Shown here: in pieces, positions 36,076-45,689 of the stretch
Numbering within the stretch: the stretch's first letter is position 1
How the letters are laid out: every line of letters begins with the position of its first letter
Assembly: GCF_003696315.1 (NCBI RefSeq)
Contig: NZ_RFFN01000003.1
Span: 682,001-746,000 of the forward strand
Direction of reading: 5' to 3'
Length of the DNA: 64,000 nt
DNA from: Pseudomonas songnenensis
GTDB lineage: Bacteria > Pseudomonadota > Gammaproteobacteria > Pseudomonadales > Pseudomonadaceae
The notes under the pieces: model-generated
Databases searched by the model: none
What the model was told of the DNA's origin: nothing
Seen by the model: only the letters and a program-made list of their open reading frames with translations
Translations under genes and position numbers: made by a program

Positions 36076-38577
36076 TCAGAACTGATGCGTGATGGTCGCC
36101 ACGACATTACGCTCCGCACCCAGGTAGCACGAGGACGCGTTGTAGCAGGATGCCACGTAGTACTCATCGGTCAGGTTGTTGGCGTTGAGTCGAATCGATG
36201 TGCCATTCAGCCCGACTCGGCTGAGGTCATAACCAATGGAAGCGTCGAACAGCGTGTAGGACGGCACTTTGAAGTCATGCGCGTCGTTGCCCCAGCTGTA
36301 ACCGACATAACGCGCGCCGCCACCGATGTTCAAGCCCGCCAGCAGCCCCTCGGCAAAACTGTAGTCAGCCCACAGGCTCGCCATGCGTTCGGGTGTTTGA
36401 TAAGGGGTATTGCCTTTTGCATCGACTACCTCACCGGCAGAGTTATAGGCGAAATAACTCTTGCTGTATTTCACATCGTTAAGTGTGACGCTGCCGAGTA
36501 CGCGCAGGTGTTCCGTAACGTTCACCCTAGCCTCAAGCTCAACCCCTCGCGACTTCATGCCGCCGACACCTTTATAGAAGTTATCGGTGACCAGGCTGTT
36601 CTCCTTGGCGAACAGGTTCTCCATATCGATCGTGAAGAATGACAAGGTATATAGGTCGTCGCTACCAACCGGCTGATACTTCACGCCAGCTTCCCATTGC
36701 TTACCAGTAGTCGGCTCCAGTATCTGAGCCCCACTGGAATAGTTGGACGTTGGATTGAATGAGGTCGAATAACTCAGGTAGGGAGAAATGCCGTTTTCGA
36801 ATGCATAGAGGACGCCGACATGGCCGCTAAGCTTTTCGCCCTGATTTGCATCCTTGCCGCTGATGGAATCATCGATTGATACGTCGTACCAATCCTGGCG
36901 CAACCCTGCCGAGAGGTTCCAGTTACCCAGCTCGACCAGATCCTGAATGTAGAAACCGGCTTGCTTTTGCCGGCGCAACGCATCCGCTGTAGCAAACGGA
37001 GATAACGCGAAGGATGGATAGCTTGAACTGCCAGTATCAAGCGTTGGCACCGTGCCGGGGCTTCTAGGGTCGTAAACAGAGCGGTCCGCGTCGTTGAAAA
37101 TCTTGTTTTTCGTATATTGGTAATCCAGACCTACAACAACGGTATGAAGGGCCGAACCGGTAGCGAATTCAGCCTGCAGCATGTTGTCGACGATCCAAGC
37201 ATGCAGGCTCTCTTCTCCCCCGCTAAAGCCCCGATAAAGCTCATTACTATCAGCGGGTGTCCAGTAATACCCACTCTGCCAGACCTGGCTGTTCTCCACC
37301 TCTGCATCCAGATATCGGAAATTCTGCCGCGCACTCCAAACATCGTTGAAGCGATGCTGAAACTCATAACCCAGCATGTTTTGGGTTCGCTTGAATTCCT
37401 CGATATCCGGATCGCCCTCGAAGAAACTGCCGGAAAGACGTCGCCCGTTGCGTTTTTCCAGCGTTCCGGAAGCCGGCAGACTTCCGTGATAACCACCGTT
37501 GGGATCGTGCTGAAGATAGGCATAGAGATTGAGGCTGGTGTCTTCGCTGAGGTTCAGCGTCAGGCTGGGCATAAGCGTGTAGCGGGTTTCTTCGACATAG
37601 TCGACCTGGCTATCGGCGTCTTTCGCCACACCGACTACGCGATACGCAACATTTTCATTCAGCGGTCCGGTGACATCGAAGCCGAGACTCTTGTAGTCAT
37701 TGCTGCCGTAAGAGAGATCAATGCGAGCGGCATCAGTGAACTGCGGCCGCTTGGTCGTCAGCGACGCCAACCCACCGGGATTGCTGCGACCATACAGAAC
37801 AGAAGACGGCCCCTTGAGCACGTCGATACGTTCGATGAAATAGGGATCAATCTGCAGGCTGCTGTAAGACCCAGGGTCACCCATGGACTTCAAGCCGTCG
37901 ATGATGATGTTGTCGACTGCCCCATCATTGATTCCGCGCATCGCCAAATAGTCATAGCGCCGCGTATTGCCATAGGGGTTTGTGAGTACGCCCGGGGTAT
38001 AACGCACAGCTTCAGCAACCGTCATCGAACCCTGCTTGTCGATCTGCTCACGCGTAACCACAGAAACACTCTGCGATGTACGCACCAAGGGCATGCTCGT
38101 CTTGGTCGCCACGCTGCTATGGGTCACGTTGTAGCCTTCCATCGAACCCAGCGCATTGCCCAGAGCGAAGCCTTCGACGGTCATCGGTTGCAGCTCGACG
38201 GCATCGCTCTGTGCCGTGCGGCGGCTCAGCGAGTAGTTGCCCTGGCCGTCGCGCACGGCTTGCAGGCCGCTGCCCTGCAGCAGTGCGGCGAAGCCGTCGT
38301 CGACACCATACTGCCCGCGCAGCCCATTCGATTGCAGGCCTTGCAGCAGGCTGCCGTCCACCGACAGCAGCACCCCGGCCTCGCCGGCGAAGCGGCTCAG
38401 TGCGCTGGACAGCGGGCCGGCGGGAATGTCGTAGCTGCGCACCGCCTGCTGCGTCGCGGACTGGGCGATGGCCAGACCGGGAGCGATGCTCAGGGGCAGG
38501 CACAGCAGCGCGGCGCGGATACCCAGCGCCAGGGCACGGGAACGGTCGGGAAGGAAGGGCAAGGCGGTCGAGCGCAT
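36076..38577 (-). CDS. TonB-dependent ferric-siderophore receptor with signalling domain
   Basis: The 833-residue outer membrane receptor has a signal peptide (to about residue 38), an STN signalling domain (about 48-120; SYDIPAGPLSSALSRFAGEAG), a plug (about 150-270; SVVTREQIDKQGS, DVLKGPSSVLYGRSNPGG) and a 22-strand barrel ending ATITHQF. A C-terminal cysteine pair (CYNASSCYLGAERNV) and overall pattern resemble FhuE/FoxA-type hydroxamate receptors. The STN domain should signal to FecR, which lies next upstream with its sigma factor. The actual siderophore is not predictable. Confidence 0.93.
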   Translation of the reverse strand: MRSTALPFLPDRSRALALGIRAALLCLPLSIAPGLAIAQSATQQAVRSYDIPAGPLSSALSRFAGEAGVLLSVDGSLLQGLQSNGLRGQYGVDDGFAALLQGSGLQAVRDGQGNYSLSRRTAQSDAVELQPMTVEGFALGNALGSMEGYNVTHSSVATKTSMPLVRTSQSVSVVTREQIDKQGSMTVAEAVRYTPGVLTNPYGNTRRYDYLAMRGINDGAVDNIIIDGLKSMGDPGSYSSLQIDPYFIERIDVLKGPSSVLYGRSNPGGLASLTTKRPQFTDAARIDLSYGSNDYKSLGFDVTGPLNENVAYRVVGVAKDADSQVDYVEETRYTLMPSLTLNLSEDTSLNLYAYLQHDPNGGYHGSLPASGTLEKRNGRRLSGSFFEGDPDIEEFKRTQNMLGYEFQHRFNDVWSARQNFRYLDAEVENSQVWQSGYYWTPADSNELYRGFSGGEESLHAWIVDNMLQAEFATGSALHTVVVGLDYQYTKNKIFNDADRSVYDPRSPGTVPTLDTGSSSYPSFALSPFATADALRRQKQAGFYIQDLVELGNWNLSAGLRQDWYDVSIDDSISGKDANQGEKLSGHVGVLYAFENGISPYLSYSTSFNPTSNYSSGAQILEPTTGKQWEAGVKYQPVGSDDLYTLSFFTIDMENLFAKENSLVTDNFYKGVGGMKSRGVELEARVNVTEHLRVLGSVTLNDVKYSKSYFAYNSAGEVVDAKGNTPYQTPERMASLWADYSFAEGLLAGLNIGGGARYVGYSWGNDAHDFKVPSYTLFDASIGYDLSRVGLNGTSIRLNANNLTDEYYVASCYNASSCYLGAERNVVATITHQF

Positions 38578-38676
38578 GGGAAGTCCTGTTCGAATGACGG
38601 GTTTCGTCCTATGCCCGGCGAGAATCTGGAAAGGGAACTGCGGATGCGAATATTTTTTATTTGAATCCGTATCAGG

Positions 38677-39639
38677 CTATGCCTCGACTCGCTTGGCCGC
38701 GGGCTCAAGACTGACCCACCAGCCCATGCGGCGCTCGATGCGCACCGGCAAGGTGGCGGCCAACGCGTCGAGTACGCGCTCGGTATCTGCCAGGGGGAAG
38801 GCGCCTACGACGCGCAGATCGGCAATTCGCGGATCGCAGCCGAGGTAGCCATGCCGATAGCGCGACAGTTCGGCGAGGAAGTCTTCCAGGCGCTGGTTGT
38901 CGGCCAGCAGGACGCCTGAAGCCCAGGCCTGATGCTCGGCCCGCGCAGCCGAAAGTGGTGCGACATGGCGAGGGCCAAATTCGGTCTGCTGCCCTGCGCT
39001 CACGCTGGTGGTGGCGAAGCCGTCGAGCTGGATATCCACCACGCCGGTAAATACGCTCAGCCGCGTCCGACCATCCTCCTGCCGGAGCGAAAAGCGCGCG
39101 GCCTGCTCGCTGCGCACACGCCCTTCGCGACTGCTCAGCAGCAGCGGTCGCGCACGGCGGCTGGCCGGGGCATCGATCAACAGCTCACCGCGATAGAGCG
39201 CCAGCGATCGTGCGGTCGCATCGAAGGCGATATCCACTGCCGTAGCGGTGCTGAGCCATAGCCGCGAGCCATCGGCTAGCCGCAGGTCGCGTATTTCCCC
39301 CACCGCGGTGCGTTCATCGGCGGCCCACTGCCGCCAGGGCAGCGAGCCACCGGCCAGGCTGAGCGCAGCGCCACCACAGAGTACGGACAACACTTTCAGC
39401 GCCTGGCGTCGATTCGGCTGACGACCATGCAGCATGGCACCGGCGCTTCGTCCAACGGCATCCCTGGTCAGCGGCTGAAACTGGCCGCTGATGCGCTCGA
39501 CCTTCGCCCACGCCTGAGCGTGTTCCGGCTGCTCCAGCCATGCCGCCCACGCGCGGCGCTCGCCCGCGCTGACCGAGCCGGACTGCAACAGGGCGAACCA
39601 TTCGGCAGCCTGCTGCAACACGCGGTAGTCGCTGCCCAT
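38677..39639 (-). CDS. FecR-family anti-sigma factor / sensor
   Basis: The 320-residue protein has an N-terminal cytoplasmic DUF4880 segment (AAEWFALLQSGSVSAGERRAWAAWL), one membrane region (about 110-128, LKVLSVLCGGAALSLAGG) and a periplasmic FecR domain (GEIRDLRLADGSRLWLSTATAVDIAFD). It relays siderophore occupancy of the receptor to the sigma factor. Its ATG overlaps the sigma-factor stop (TGATG). Confidence 0.92.
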   Translation of the reverse strand: MGSDYRVLQQAAEWFALLQSGSVSAGERRAWAAWLEQPEHAQAWAKVERISGQFQPLTRDAVGRSAGAMLHGRQPNRRQALKVLSVLCGGAALSLAGGSLPWRQWAADERTAVGEIRDLRLADGSRLWLSTATAVDIAFDATARSLALYRGELLIDAPASRRARPLLLSSREGRVRSEQAARFSLRQEDGRTRLSVFTGVVDIQLDGFATTSVSAGQQTEFGPRHVAPLSAARAEHQAWASGVLLADNQRLEDFLAELSRYRHGYLGCDPRIADLRVVGAFPLADTERVLDALAATLPVRIERRMGWWVSLEPAAKRVEA

Positions 39640-40154
39640 CAGTCCTCCGCCACCAGCATCAGGCAATGCAGCATGGCCTGCGCCATGTACTTCTTCACCA
39701 TGCGCTCGGATACACCCAGTTCGGCGGCGATAGCCGCGTAGGTCATGCCGTGCAGCTGCGACATGAGGAAAGCGCTGCGCACCCTGGTGGGCAGTTGCGC
39801 CAGCATGGCATCGATCCGCAGCAGGGTTTCGACGATCAGCGCCTGGGACTCCGGCGACGGTGCCACCGGCTCCGGTTGCAGTGCCAGTGCATCCAGATAG
39901 GCCTGCTCGATCTGCCGGCGGCGCCAATGGTTGATCAACAGGCCCTTGGCGATGGTGTGCAGATAGGCCCGGGGCTCGCGGATCGCGGCCATGTCGTCGT
40001 CCTTGCTCAGCACCCGCACGAAGGTGTCCTGCGCAAGGTCGGCTGCACGCTGACTACAGCCAAGCTGACGGCGCAGCCAGCCATTCAACCAGCCGTGGTG
40101 ATCAGCGTAGAACCGATGCAGCATCTGCTGCCGAAGCATACCTTCTGTTGCCAT
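39639..40154 (-). CDS. ECF sigma factor, FecI type
   Basis: The 171-residue sigma-70 family factor has region 2 (DLAQDTFVRVLSK; PRAYLHTIAKGLLINHWRRRQIE) and region 4 (LPTRVRSAFLMSQLHGMTYAAIAAELGVSERMVKKYMAQAM). It should transcribe the receptor gene when iron is scarce and siderophore is present. GGGAGG a few bases upstream supports MATEGMLRQ; an in-frame ATG four codons earlier is possible. A Fur-like site lies just upstream. Confidence 0.92.
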   Translation of the reverse strand: MATEGMLRQQMLHRFYADHHGWLNGWLRRQLGCSQRAADLAQDTFVRVLSKDDDMAAIREPRAYLHTIAKGLLINHWRRRQIEQAYLDALALQPEPVAPSPESQALIVETLLRIDAMLAQLPTRVRSAFLMSQLHGMTYAAIAAELGVSERMVKKYMAQAMLHCLMLVAED

Positions 40155-40181
40155 GCGGCCTCCCATGAGCGCTGCAGGCCT

Positions 40182-40201
40182 TAATGCTAACGCTTCTCAA
40201 C
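40182..40201 (-). promoter_or_regulatory. Candidate Fur box upstream of the fecI-type gene
   Basis: Read on the minus strand, GTTGAGAAGCGTTAGCATTA resembles the iron-box pattern TTGAGAATNATTAGCATT with a few mismatches. It lies 28 bp before the sigma factor start. Fur control of fecI-type genes is usual in Pseudomonas, but the match is moderate. Confidence 0.45.
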
Positions 40202-40320
40202 AACATAAATCCACGAACAATCGCGCCGCCTGACCAGGCAGATGAGTGGCTCGATCCTGGCACCACGCTGTCGAAGCTCGGCTAGGCTTGAAAAAACGAC
40301 TGATTGCCGGAGAACGAACC

Positions 40321-40848
40321 ATGACTCAGCTGCCCCGTTTGGCCCTTCTTGCGGCCCTGTCACTGACCCTGCTTCCCGCCCATGCGCAGAAAATCCTGCC
40401 CGGCCTCTGGGAATTCAGCAGTGGCGATATTCAGGTGGATGGGCAGCAGATGCCGGGCATGGACGCGATGCTCGCGCAGATGCAGAACCTGCCTGCCGAA
40501 CAACGCCGGATGATGGAAGAGATGCTCGCCGCGCAGGGGGTAAAGCTCGGCGGAAAGGGCGTACAGATCTGCCTGAGCAAGGCGCAAGTCGAAGCGGACG
40601 AGCTGCCGTTTCAGGACGACCCGGCCTGTACCCAGGAGATCACCGAGCGCAGCGACAAGATGTGGAAATTCCGCTTCGAATGCCCTGACGCGCGCGGCCA
40701 GGGCGAGACGCGCTTTGTCAGTGACAAGGAGTTCGTCAGTACCGTAACCAGTGAATACCGTCAGGGCACCGAAACCGGCAGTTCCAAGATCGAATCCCAT
40801 GCGCGGTGGGTAGCCGACGACTGCGGCACGCTGAAACCGGCGCGGTGA
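40321..40848 (+). CDS. DUF3617-family periplasmic protein
   Basis: The 175-residue protein has a signal peptide (MTQLPRLALLAALSLTLLPAHA) and the opening ILPGLWEFSSGDIQVDGQ typical of DUF3617. Cysteines at CLS, ACTQE, CPDA and DDCG may form two disulfides. Function is unknown. It is a single gene with GAGAACG upstream, next to the iron-uptake unit but divergent from it. Confidence 0.82.
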   Translation: MTQLPRLALLAALSLTLLPAHAQKILPGLWEFSSGDIQVDGQQMPGMDAMLAQMQNLPAEQRRMMEEMLAAQGVKLGGKGVQICLSKAQVEADELPFQDDPACTQEITERSDKMWKFRFECPDARGQGETRFVSDKEFVSTVTSEYRQGTETGSSKIESHARWVADDCGTLKPAR

Positions 40849-40902
40849 TAGGGCCGCCCTCCTGGCGTTCCACGTGAAACCCCCATGGACGCTGGGTTGG
40901 CG

Positions 40903-41265
40903 CTATTGACTCGCCCAGCTGCCCTGACTGTTCTGTTCGCATGCCGGCTGCAAAAAACGCGCATCGCTGGCGACACCGTAGTAATGGATGTCTTGGCGAT
41001 ATGGCATGTTGGAAACCTGGGCATTGCGGCAGATGCCGAACGCGCCATCCGGGCACTGCTCAACGAACTCCACCTGAACCTCTTGATCCTTCAGCTGCGG
41101 CTGGCAGAAGCCGCTGCGAAAAAGCTCGACGGGAATGTTGATATTCGCCTGACACAGCTTCACTTCCACCCGATCGTCGTGGCTGTGGATGATGCAGGCC
41201 TCGGCCATGACGTCGCCAGCAATGAGTACGCCGCAAACGGCTGTCAGCAAGAACGGTAACCGCAC
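40903..41265 (-). CDS. Small secreted cysteine-rich protein of unknown function
   Basis: The 120-residue product begins MRLPFLLTAVCGVLIAGDVMA, a signal peptide, followed by a short domain with six cysteines (ACII, LCQA, FCQP, QCPD, ICRN, ACEQ) that probably form disulfides in the periplasm. I recognise no family. It converges on the DUF3617 gene and is divergent from the CobW-type gene. Confidence 0.65.
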   Translation of the reverse strand: MRLPFLLTAVCGVLIAGDVMAEACIIHSHDDRVEVKLCQANINIPVELFRSGFCQPQLKDQEVQVEFVEQCPDGAFGICRNAQVSNMPYRQDIHYYGVASDARFLQPACEQNSQGSWASQ

Positions 41266-41354
41266 GATTTCATCCCTCTTCGAATCGCGGCGACTTTATC
41301 ACGGGCAGGCTTTTCCCCTTCCAGCCGCTTCGCAAAATGCGCACCATAGCCGCC

Positions 41355-42323
41355 ATGCTCGAACATATCCCGACCCATCTCATCGCCGGCCCGTTGGGCG
41401 CCGGAAAAACCAGCCTGATCCGTGATCTGCTGAGCCAGAAGCCGACCGACGAGCGCTGGGCTGTGCTGATCAATGAGTTCGGCCAGATCGGCCTGGATGC
41501 CGCGCTGCTGAGTACCGGCGCGGACGGCATTACGCTGGCGGAAATTCCCGGCGGTTGCCTGTGCTGCGTCAACGGCGTGCCGTTTCAGGTCGGTCTCGGC
41601 CGACTGCTGCGCCAGGCACATCCGGACCGGCTGTTGATCGAGCCCTCGGGCCTGGGGCACCCCGCCGAGCTGCTGCGCCAGCTCAGCCAGGCACCATGGC
41701 GGACAGTTCTGGCCGTTCAACCGACCGTGCTGGTGCTGGATGCCGATGCCCTGAGCCGCGGCCTGCCGCTGCCCGATAGCCAACAGCAGACCTTGGCTGA
41801 CGCCGGCCTGCTGTTGATGAATAAAAGCGAATCGCTCGACGAGGCGGCACGGGTAGCGCTGAGCGGACGTCTGCCACGGCGCCCGCTGTTCTGGACCAGC
41901 CAGGGTCGGCTGCCTATCGCGCAATTGCCGGGAATCGAGGTGCGGGCCAGTGAACAATCGCAGGCGGTTGCGCTGCCAACGGGAGCGGCCTCGCTACCAC
42001 AGGTCTGGCTCGATCCGAGCAAAGCGATCTGCCAGGTGCAGGCGACCCCGGAAAACTGGAGCATCGGCTGGCGCTGGCACCCAAGCCAACGCTTCGACCT
42101 CGAGAAAATTGCGCAGTGGCTGGCGCAGTGGCCGTGGCGCCGCGCCAAGCTGGTCGTCCATGGCGGCAACGGCTGGCAGTCGGCCAATGCCCTGGATGGC
42201 GATACGCTGGTCTTCAGCCCCAGCGAGTGGCGCCGCGATTCGCGGATCGAACTGATCTTTGCCGAGCCTCAGCCACAGGCCGAGCTGGAATGCGCCATGG
42301 ACGGCTGTCGCATCCGCGCTTGA
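41355..42323 (+). CDS. CobW/COG0523 GTP-binding metallochaperone
   Basis: The 322-residue G3E-family GTPase has Walker A GPLGAGKT (12-19), the metal-binding GGCLCC (C68, C70, C71; CxCC) and a guanine-specificity motif NKSE in place of NKxD. The C-terminal CobW_C domain (about 215-320) is present. It may deliver zinc or another metal to a target protein. No Zur-like site was recognised upstream. An ATG six codons earlier (41337) is also possible, as no clear RBS favours either. Confidence 0.85.
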   Translation: MLEHIPTHLIAGPLGAGKTSLIRDLLSQKPTDERWAVLINEFGQIGLDAALLSTGADGITLAEIPGGCLCCVNGVPFQVGLGRLLRQAHPDRLLIEPSGLGHPAELLRQLSQAPWRTVLAVQPTVLVLDADALSRGLPLPDSQQQTLADAGLLLMNKSESLDEAARVALSGRLPRRPLFWTSQGRLPIAQLPGIEVRASEQSQAVALPTGAASLPQVWLDPSKAICQVQATPENWSIGWRWHPSQRFDLEKIAQWLAQWPWRRAKLVVHGGNGWQSANALDGDTLVFSPSEWRRDSRIELIFAEPQPQAELECAMDGCRIRA

Positions 42324-42325
42324 AC

Positions 42326-42700
42326 TCAGTCGCGAGGCCGGCGCCAATCGTCCAGCTGGATCACCCGACCCGGCTCGTCGGCGGGCTGGAACGGATGCGC
42401 GGCCAGCTCGATCCGACCGACCTGGGCGCCGAACATGACGATGGTGCCCGGATGGCGCTGCTCACCGGTCACGGTGAACTCGAAACCGTAGATTCGCGCC
42501 AGCCGGCGCTGGCCACGCGCGTCCGGCAACAGGGTCAGCTTGCGAAAGGCGACATTGCCGTCGAGCAACTCGACATCGAGCTTCTTGCAATGCCGCCGCA
42601 CGGCCTGCAGCGCCCGCTCGCGAATGCCATGGGAATGCCACAGCCAGGCGCCGGCGGCGGCCAGCAACATGAACAGGAACAGATTGCTCAGAGTCAGCAT
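42326..42700 (-). CDS. DUF3301-family small membrane protein
   Basis: The 124-residue protein has one N-terminal helix (MLTLSNLFLFMLLAAAGAWLWHSHG) and a cytoplasmic domain with HCKKLDVELLDGNVAFRKL, typical of DUF3301. Function is unknown. It converges on the CobW-type gene with two bases between stops. Confidence 0.82.
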   Translation of the reverse strand: MLTLSNLFLFMLLAAAGAWLWHSHGIRERALQAVRRHCKKLDVELLDGNVAFRKLTLLPDARGQRRLARIYGFEFTVTGEQRHPGTIVMFGAQVGRIELAAHPFQPADEPGRVIQLDDWRRPRD

Positions 42701-42782
42701 GGAGTTTCGGAAAGTAACCGGCGGGCGCACAGCTTAGCAGGCCGCGGCCCCGCTGCCGTGTCGATGCAGGCGCCCATCCGCC

Positions 42783-43190
42783 TCAGCTTTCCAGCCAGAC
42801 GTCGCGTGCCCAGTGCCATACCGTTTCCCAGGTTTCCTCGGTCAGCTCGGCCTCGTCGCCGTCCCACAGCGTGACTTCGCCGTCCAGGTCGACCACGTAG
42901 TAGTCGCGCCCATCCTGGCAGATCGGGATCAGGTCGCGCGGCACGCCCGCATCCCAGGCGTTGGCAGCAACTTCCGGCAAGTAGGTATGCGATTGCGGGT
43001 CGGTGGCGGTGACCGGTTCCAGGTGCCCGTAGATGACATCGCTGACCTGCAGCAGGAACTCGCGCAGGCCGAACGGCAGGTTGATCAGCAGCTGCTCCTC
43101 GATTTCCACCAGCAGATCATCGTCCGGCAACTCCAGCGGTACCGGCACCGGCTCGTTGAGTTCGCGCAGCTGTTCGATGACTTCTTCCAC
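42783..43190 (-). CDS. SMI1/KNR4 (SUKH)-like protein
   Basis: The 135-residue acidic protein contains LINLPFGLREFLLQVSDVIYGHLEPV and GRDYYVVDLDGEVTLWDGDE, matching the SUKH/SMI1-KNR4 pattern. SUKH proteins are often immunity proteins, but lone housekeeping forms exist, and no toxin gene is next to it. AGGAGG five bases upstream of the GTG fixes the start; longer in-frame starts lack an RBS. Confidence 0.78.
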   Translation of the reverse strand: MEEVIEQLRELNEPVPVPLELPDDDLLVEIEEQLLINLPFGLREFLLQVSDVIYGHLEPVTATDPQSHTYLPEVAANAWDAGVPRDLIPICQDGRDYYVVDLDGEVTLWDGDEAELTEETWETVWHWARDVWLES

Positions 43191-43418
43191 ATCCACCTCC
43201 TGTCGTATGCCCCCGGGCAAGGCCCCGTTTATACAGTCCGCCGGATTGGCGAGCCAGTTCTGTCGCGTTAAAGTGCAGGGCCAAGCGAAACACTCGGTTA
43301 AGACTTTCCCTGCAACCCCCACGATCAACCTGCACAATCGCAGACGTTAGGTAGCAACTCGCATTGGTGCCTGCCCGCCACCTCCGGTCCGTACCGGGCC
43401 TGAACAAGGACACACACA

Positions 43419-45689
43419 ATGGCCACTACCGAAGCCCAGGACTTGCTCTCGGCGATCGACCGATGCGCCGATGAACCCATCCATATACCCGGCAGCATCC
43501 AGCCTCACGGGTTTCTGCTGGTGGTCAGCGAGCCGGAACTGCGCGTGCAGCAGGCCAGCGAGAACGTCCAGCAATGGCTTGGCGTCGACGCGCAATCACT
43601 GCTCGGTCAACCGCTATCGAACCTGCTGCCGACGGCACGCCTCGAAGCGGGCCTGGCAGGACTGACCGAGGATGACCACAACCCGTTCCACCTGAGCGAT
43701 GTGAACATTCGTCTCGAAGGCGCGGGCGAGCAGACTTTCGCCTTGCTGGGCCACCGCCACGGCGGCCGGCTGATCCTCGAGTTCGAACGTGCCGACAACG
43801 CGCACCAGGCCTACGACGCCTTGTACCCGCTGATGCGCACCTTCGTCGTTAAGCTGCAGGAAACGCGCGAGCTCGACGCGCTCTGCCAACTGGCGGTTCG
43901 AGAGGTCAAGCGCATCACCGGCTTTGGCAGGGTCAAGGCCTATCGCTTCGATGCAGAAGACAACGGCCTGGTGCTGGCAGAGGTCGCCGATCCCGGCTAT
44001 CCGAGCTACCTGGGACTGTGCTTTCCGGCCGCCGACATCCCGCAACAGGCACGCCGGCTGTATCGCGAGAACCTGATCCGCGTGATTCAGGATGCCAACT
44101 ACACGCCCTCCCCCGTGGTGCCTGCGCTGAATCCGGATTCCGGCACGCCGCTGGACCTGAGCTTCGCCGCTTTACGCAGCGTCTCCCCGGTGCACCTGCA
44201 GTACATGCGCAACATGGGCACACTGGCGTCGATGTCGATCTCCATCGTCATTCGCGACCGGCTGTGGGGCCTGATCTCCTGCCATGATGCCGAACCCCGC
44301 GCGGTCAGCTACCAGACCCGCACCGCCTGCGAGCTGCTCGGCCGCATCCTCTCGCTGCAGATCGAAGCACGGGAAACGGAAACCCTCACTCAGCGCAAAC
44401 TGGAGCTACGCCACCAGATCGTGCATCTGCTGTCGGCCATGGCCGACCGTGACAGCGTGGTTGAGGGCTTCCGCCACCTGCCGGACGTCGTACTGGGTTT
44501 CGCCGCAGCCGACGGCGCGGCGATCATTTCCGCGGACAAATGCGAAACCGTCGGCAATACACCCGACCACCAGCAGATCCTGCGGTTGACCGAATGGCTG
44601 GGCGAGCGACGCGACCAGCTGATCTTCCATAGCGACTGCATCAGCCGGGACATTCCCGACATGCCGGAGCTGGCCGAACACTGCGCCGGCGTCATGGCGA
44701 TCTCCATCTCGCGGCTGCACGCGCATTACCTCATCTGGTTCCGCCAGGAGCAGATCAAGACGGTCAATTGGGCTGGCGAGCCGGAAAAACAGATCGACCG
44801 CCAGAGCGGTGCACTCAGCCCGCGGCACAGCTTCGCGCGCTGGCAGGAAACCTTGCGCGGCTATGCGCAGCCCTGGGACCCGGTGGTCATCGAAGGGGCG
44901 CTGGAACTGCGCAACGCGGTGCTTGGCATCGTATTGCGCAAGGCTGAGGAGATGGCCCAACTGGCCGGCGAACTGCGCGCCAGCAACAAGGAGCTGGAAG
45001 CCTTTTCCTACAGTGTTTCCCACGATCTGCGCGCGCCTTTACGGCATATCGCCGGCTACACGGAACTACTCAGCGAGATGGAGAGCAAGCAGCTGAGCGA
45101 ACGCGGTATGCGCTTTCTCGACAACATTGCCGACGCCGCGCGCTTTGCCGGCACCCTGGTGGACAACCTGCTGAGCTTTTCGCAGATGGGTCGCGCGGCG
45201 CTGCGCCTGTCGGATGTGGATCTGGGAGCGCTGGTCGCCTCGATTCGCGAGGAGCTGGCCCCTGACTGCGAGGGCCGTCAGATCCAATGGCACCTGTTGC
45301 CGATGCCGATCGTCGTGGCTGATGCGGCCTTCATCCACATGGTGTTGCGCAACCTCATCGATAACGCGGTCAAGTACAGCCGTACTCGCGAGGTAGCCGT
45401 GATCGAAGTGGGGGCTGAACAGCGTTCCGGTGAAGTCGTGGTCTACGTGCGCGACAACGGCGTCGGCTTCGACATGCAGTACGCCGGCAAGCTGTTCGGC
45501 GTATTCCAGCGACTGCACCGCATGGAGGAATTCGAGGGCACCGGCATCGGTCTGGCCAGCGTACGCCGGATCATCGAGCGCCACGATGGCCAGGTCTGGG
45601 CCGAAGGCCAGCTGGACAAGGGCGCCACCTTTTATTTTTCTCTACCCAAACTGACTTATACGTCCTCCCTCCTGGACCGAGACATCTGA
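43419..45689 (+). CDS. bphP: Bacteriophytochrome histidine kinase
   Basis: The 756-residue red/far-red photoreceptor has biliverdin-linking C16 in the N-terminal extension before PAS (CADEPIHIPGSIQPHG). The GAF domain (about 140-310) contains PAADIP (D206), H259 in HLQYMRNMG and H289 in SCHD. The PHY domain (about 320-500) has the tongue motif SPRHSFARW. A HisKA domain follows with H535 (SVSHDLRAPLRH), then an HATPase domain (N, G1 and G2 boxes about 640-750). PASDIP is replaced by PAADIP. It overlaps a response regulator and lies in an operon with heme oxygenase, which makes its chromophore. Confidence 0.95.
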   Translation: MATTEAQDLLSAIDRCADEPIHIPGSIQPHGFLLVVSEPELRVQQASENVQQWLGVDAQSLLGQPLSNLLPTARLEAGLAGLTEDDHNPFHLSDVNIRLEGAGEQTFALLGHRHGGRLILEFERADNAHQAYDALYPLMRTFVVKLQETRELDALCQLAVREVKRITGFGRVKAYRFDAEDNGLVLAEVADPGYPSYLGLCFPAADIPQQARRLYRENLIRVIQDANYTPSPVVPALNPDSGTPLDLSFAALRSVSPVHLQYMRNMGTLASMSISIVIRDRLWGLISCHDAEPRAVSYQTRTACELLGRILSLQIEARETETLTQRKLELRHQIVHLLSAMADRDSVVEGFRHLPDVVLGFAAADGAAIISADKCETVGNTPDHQQILRLTEWLGERRDQLIFHSDCISRDIPDMPELAEHCAGVMAISISRLHAHYLIWFRQEQIKTVNWAGEPEKQIDRQSGALSPRHSFARWQETLRGYAQPWDPVVIEGALELRNAVLGIVLRKAEEMAQLAGELRASNKELEAFSYSVSHDLRAPLRHIAGYTELLSEMESKQLSERGMRFLDNIADAARFAGTLVDNLLSFSQMGRAALRLSDVDLGALVASIREELAPDCEGRQIQWHLLPMPIVVADAAFIHMVLRNLIDNAVKYSRTREVAVIEVGAEQRSGEVVVYVRDNGVGFDMQYAGKLFGVFQRLHRMEEFEGTGIGLASVRRIIERHDGQVWAEGQLDKGATFYFSLPKLTYTSSLLDRDI

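Noticed and set aside
42783..43190. SUKH-like protein as the immunity gene of a toxin system
   Set aside because: No toxin, Rhs or polymorphic-toxin gene is next to it; it is more likely a lone family member.
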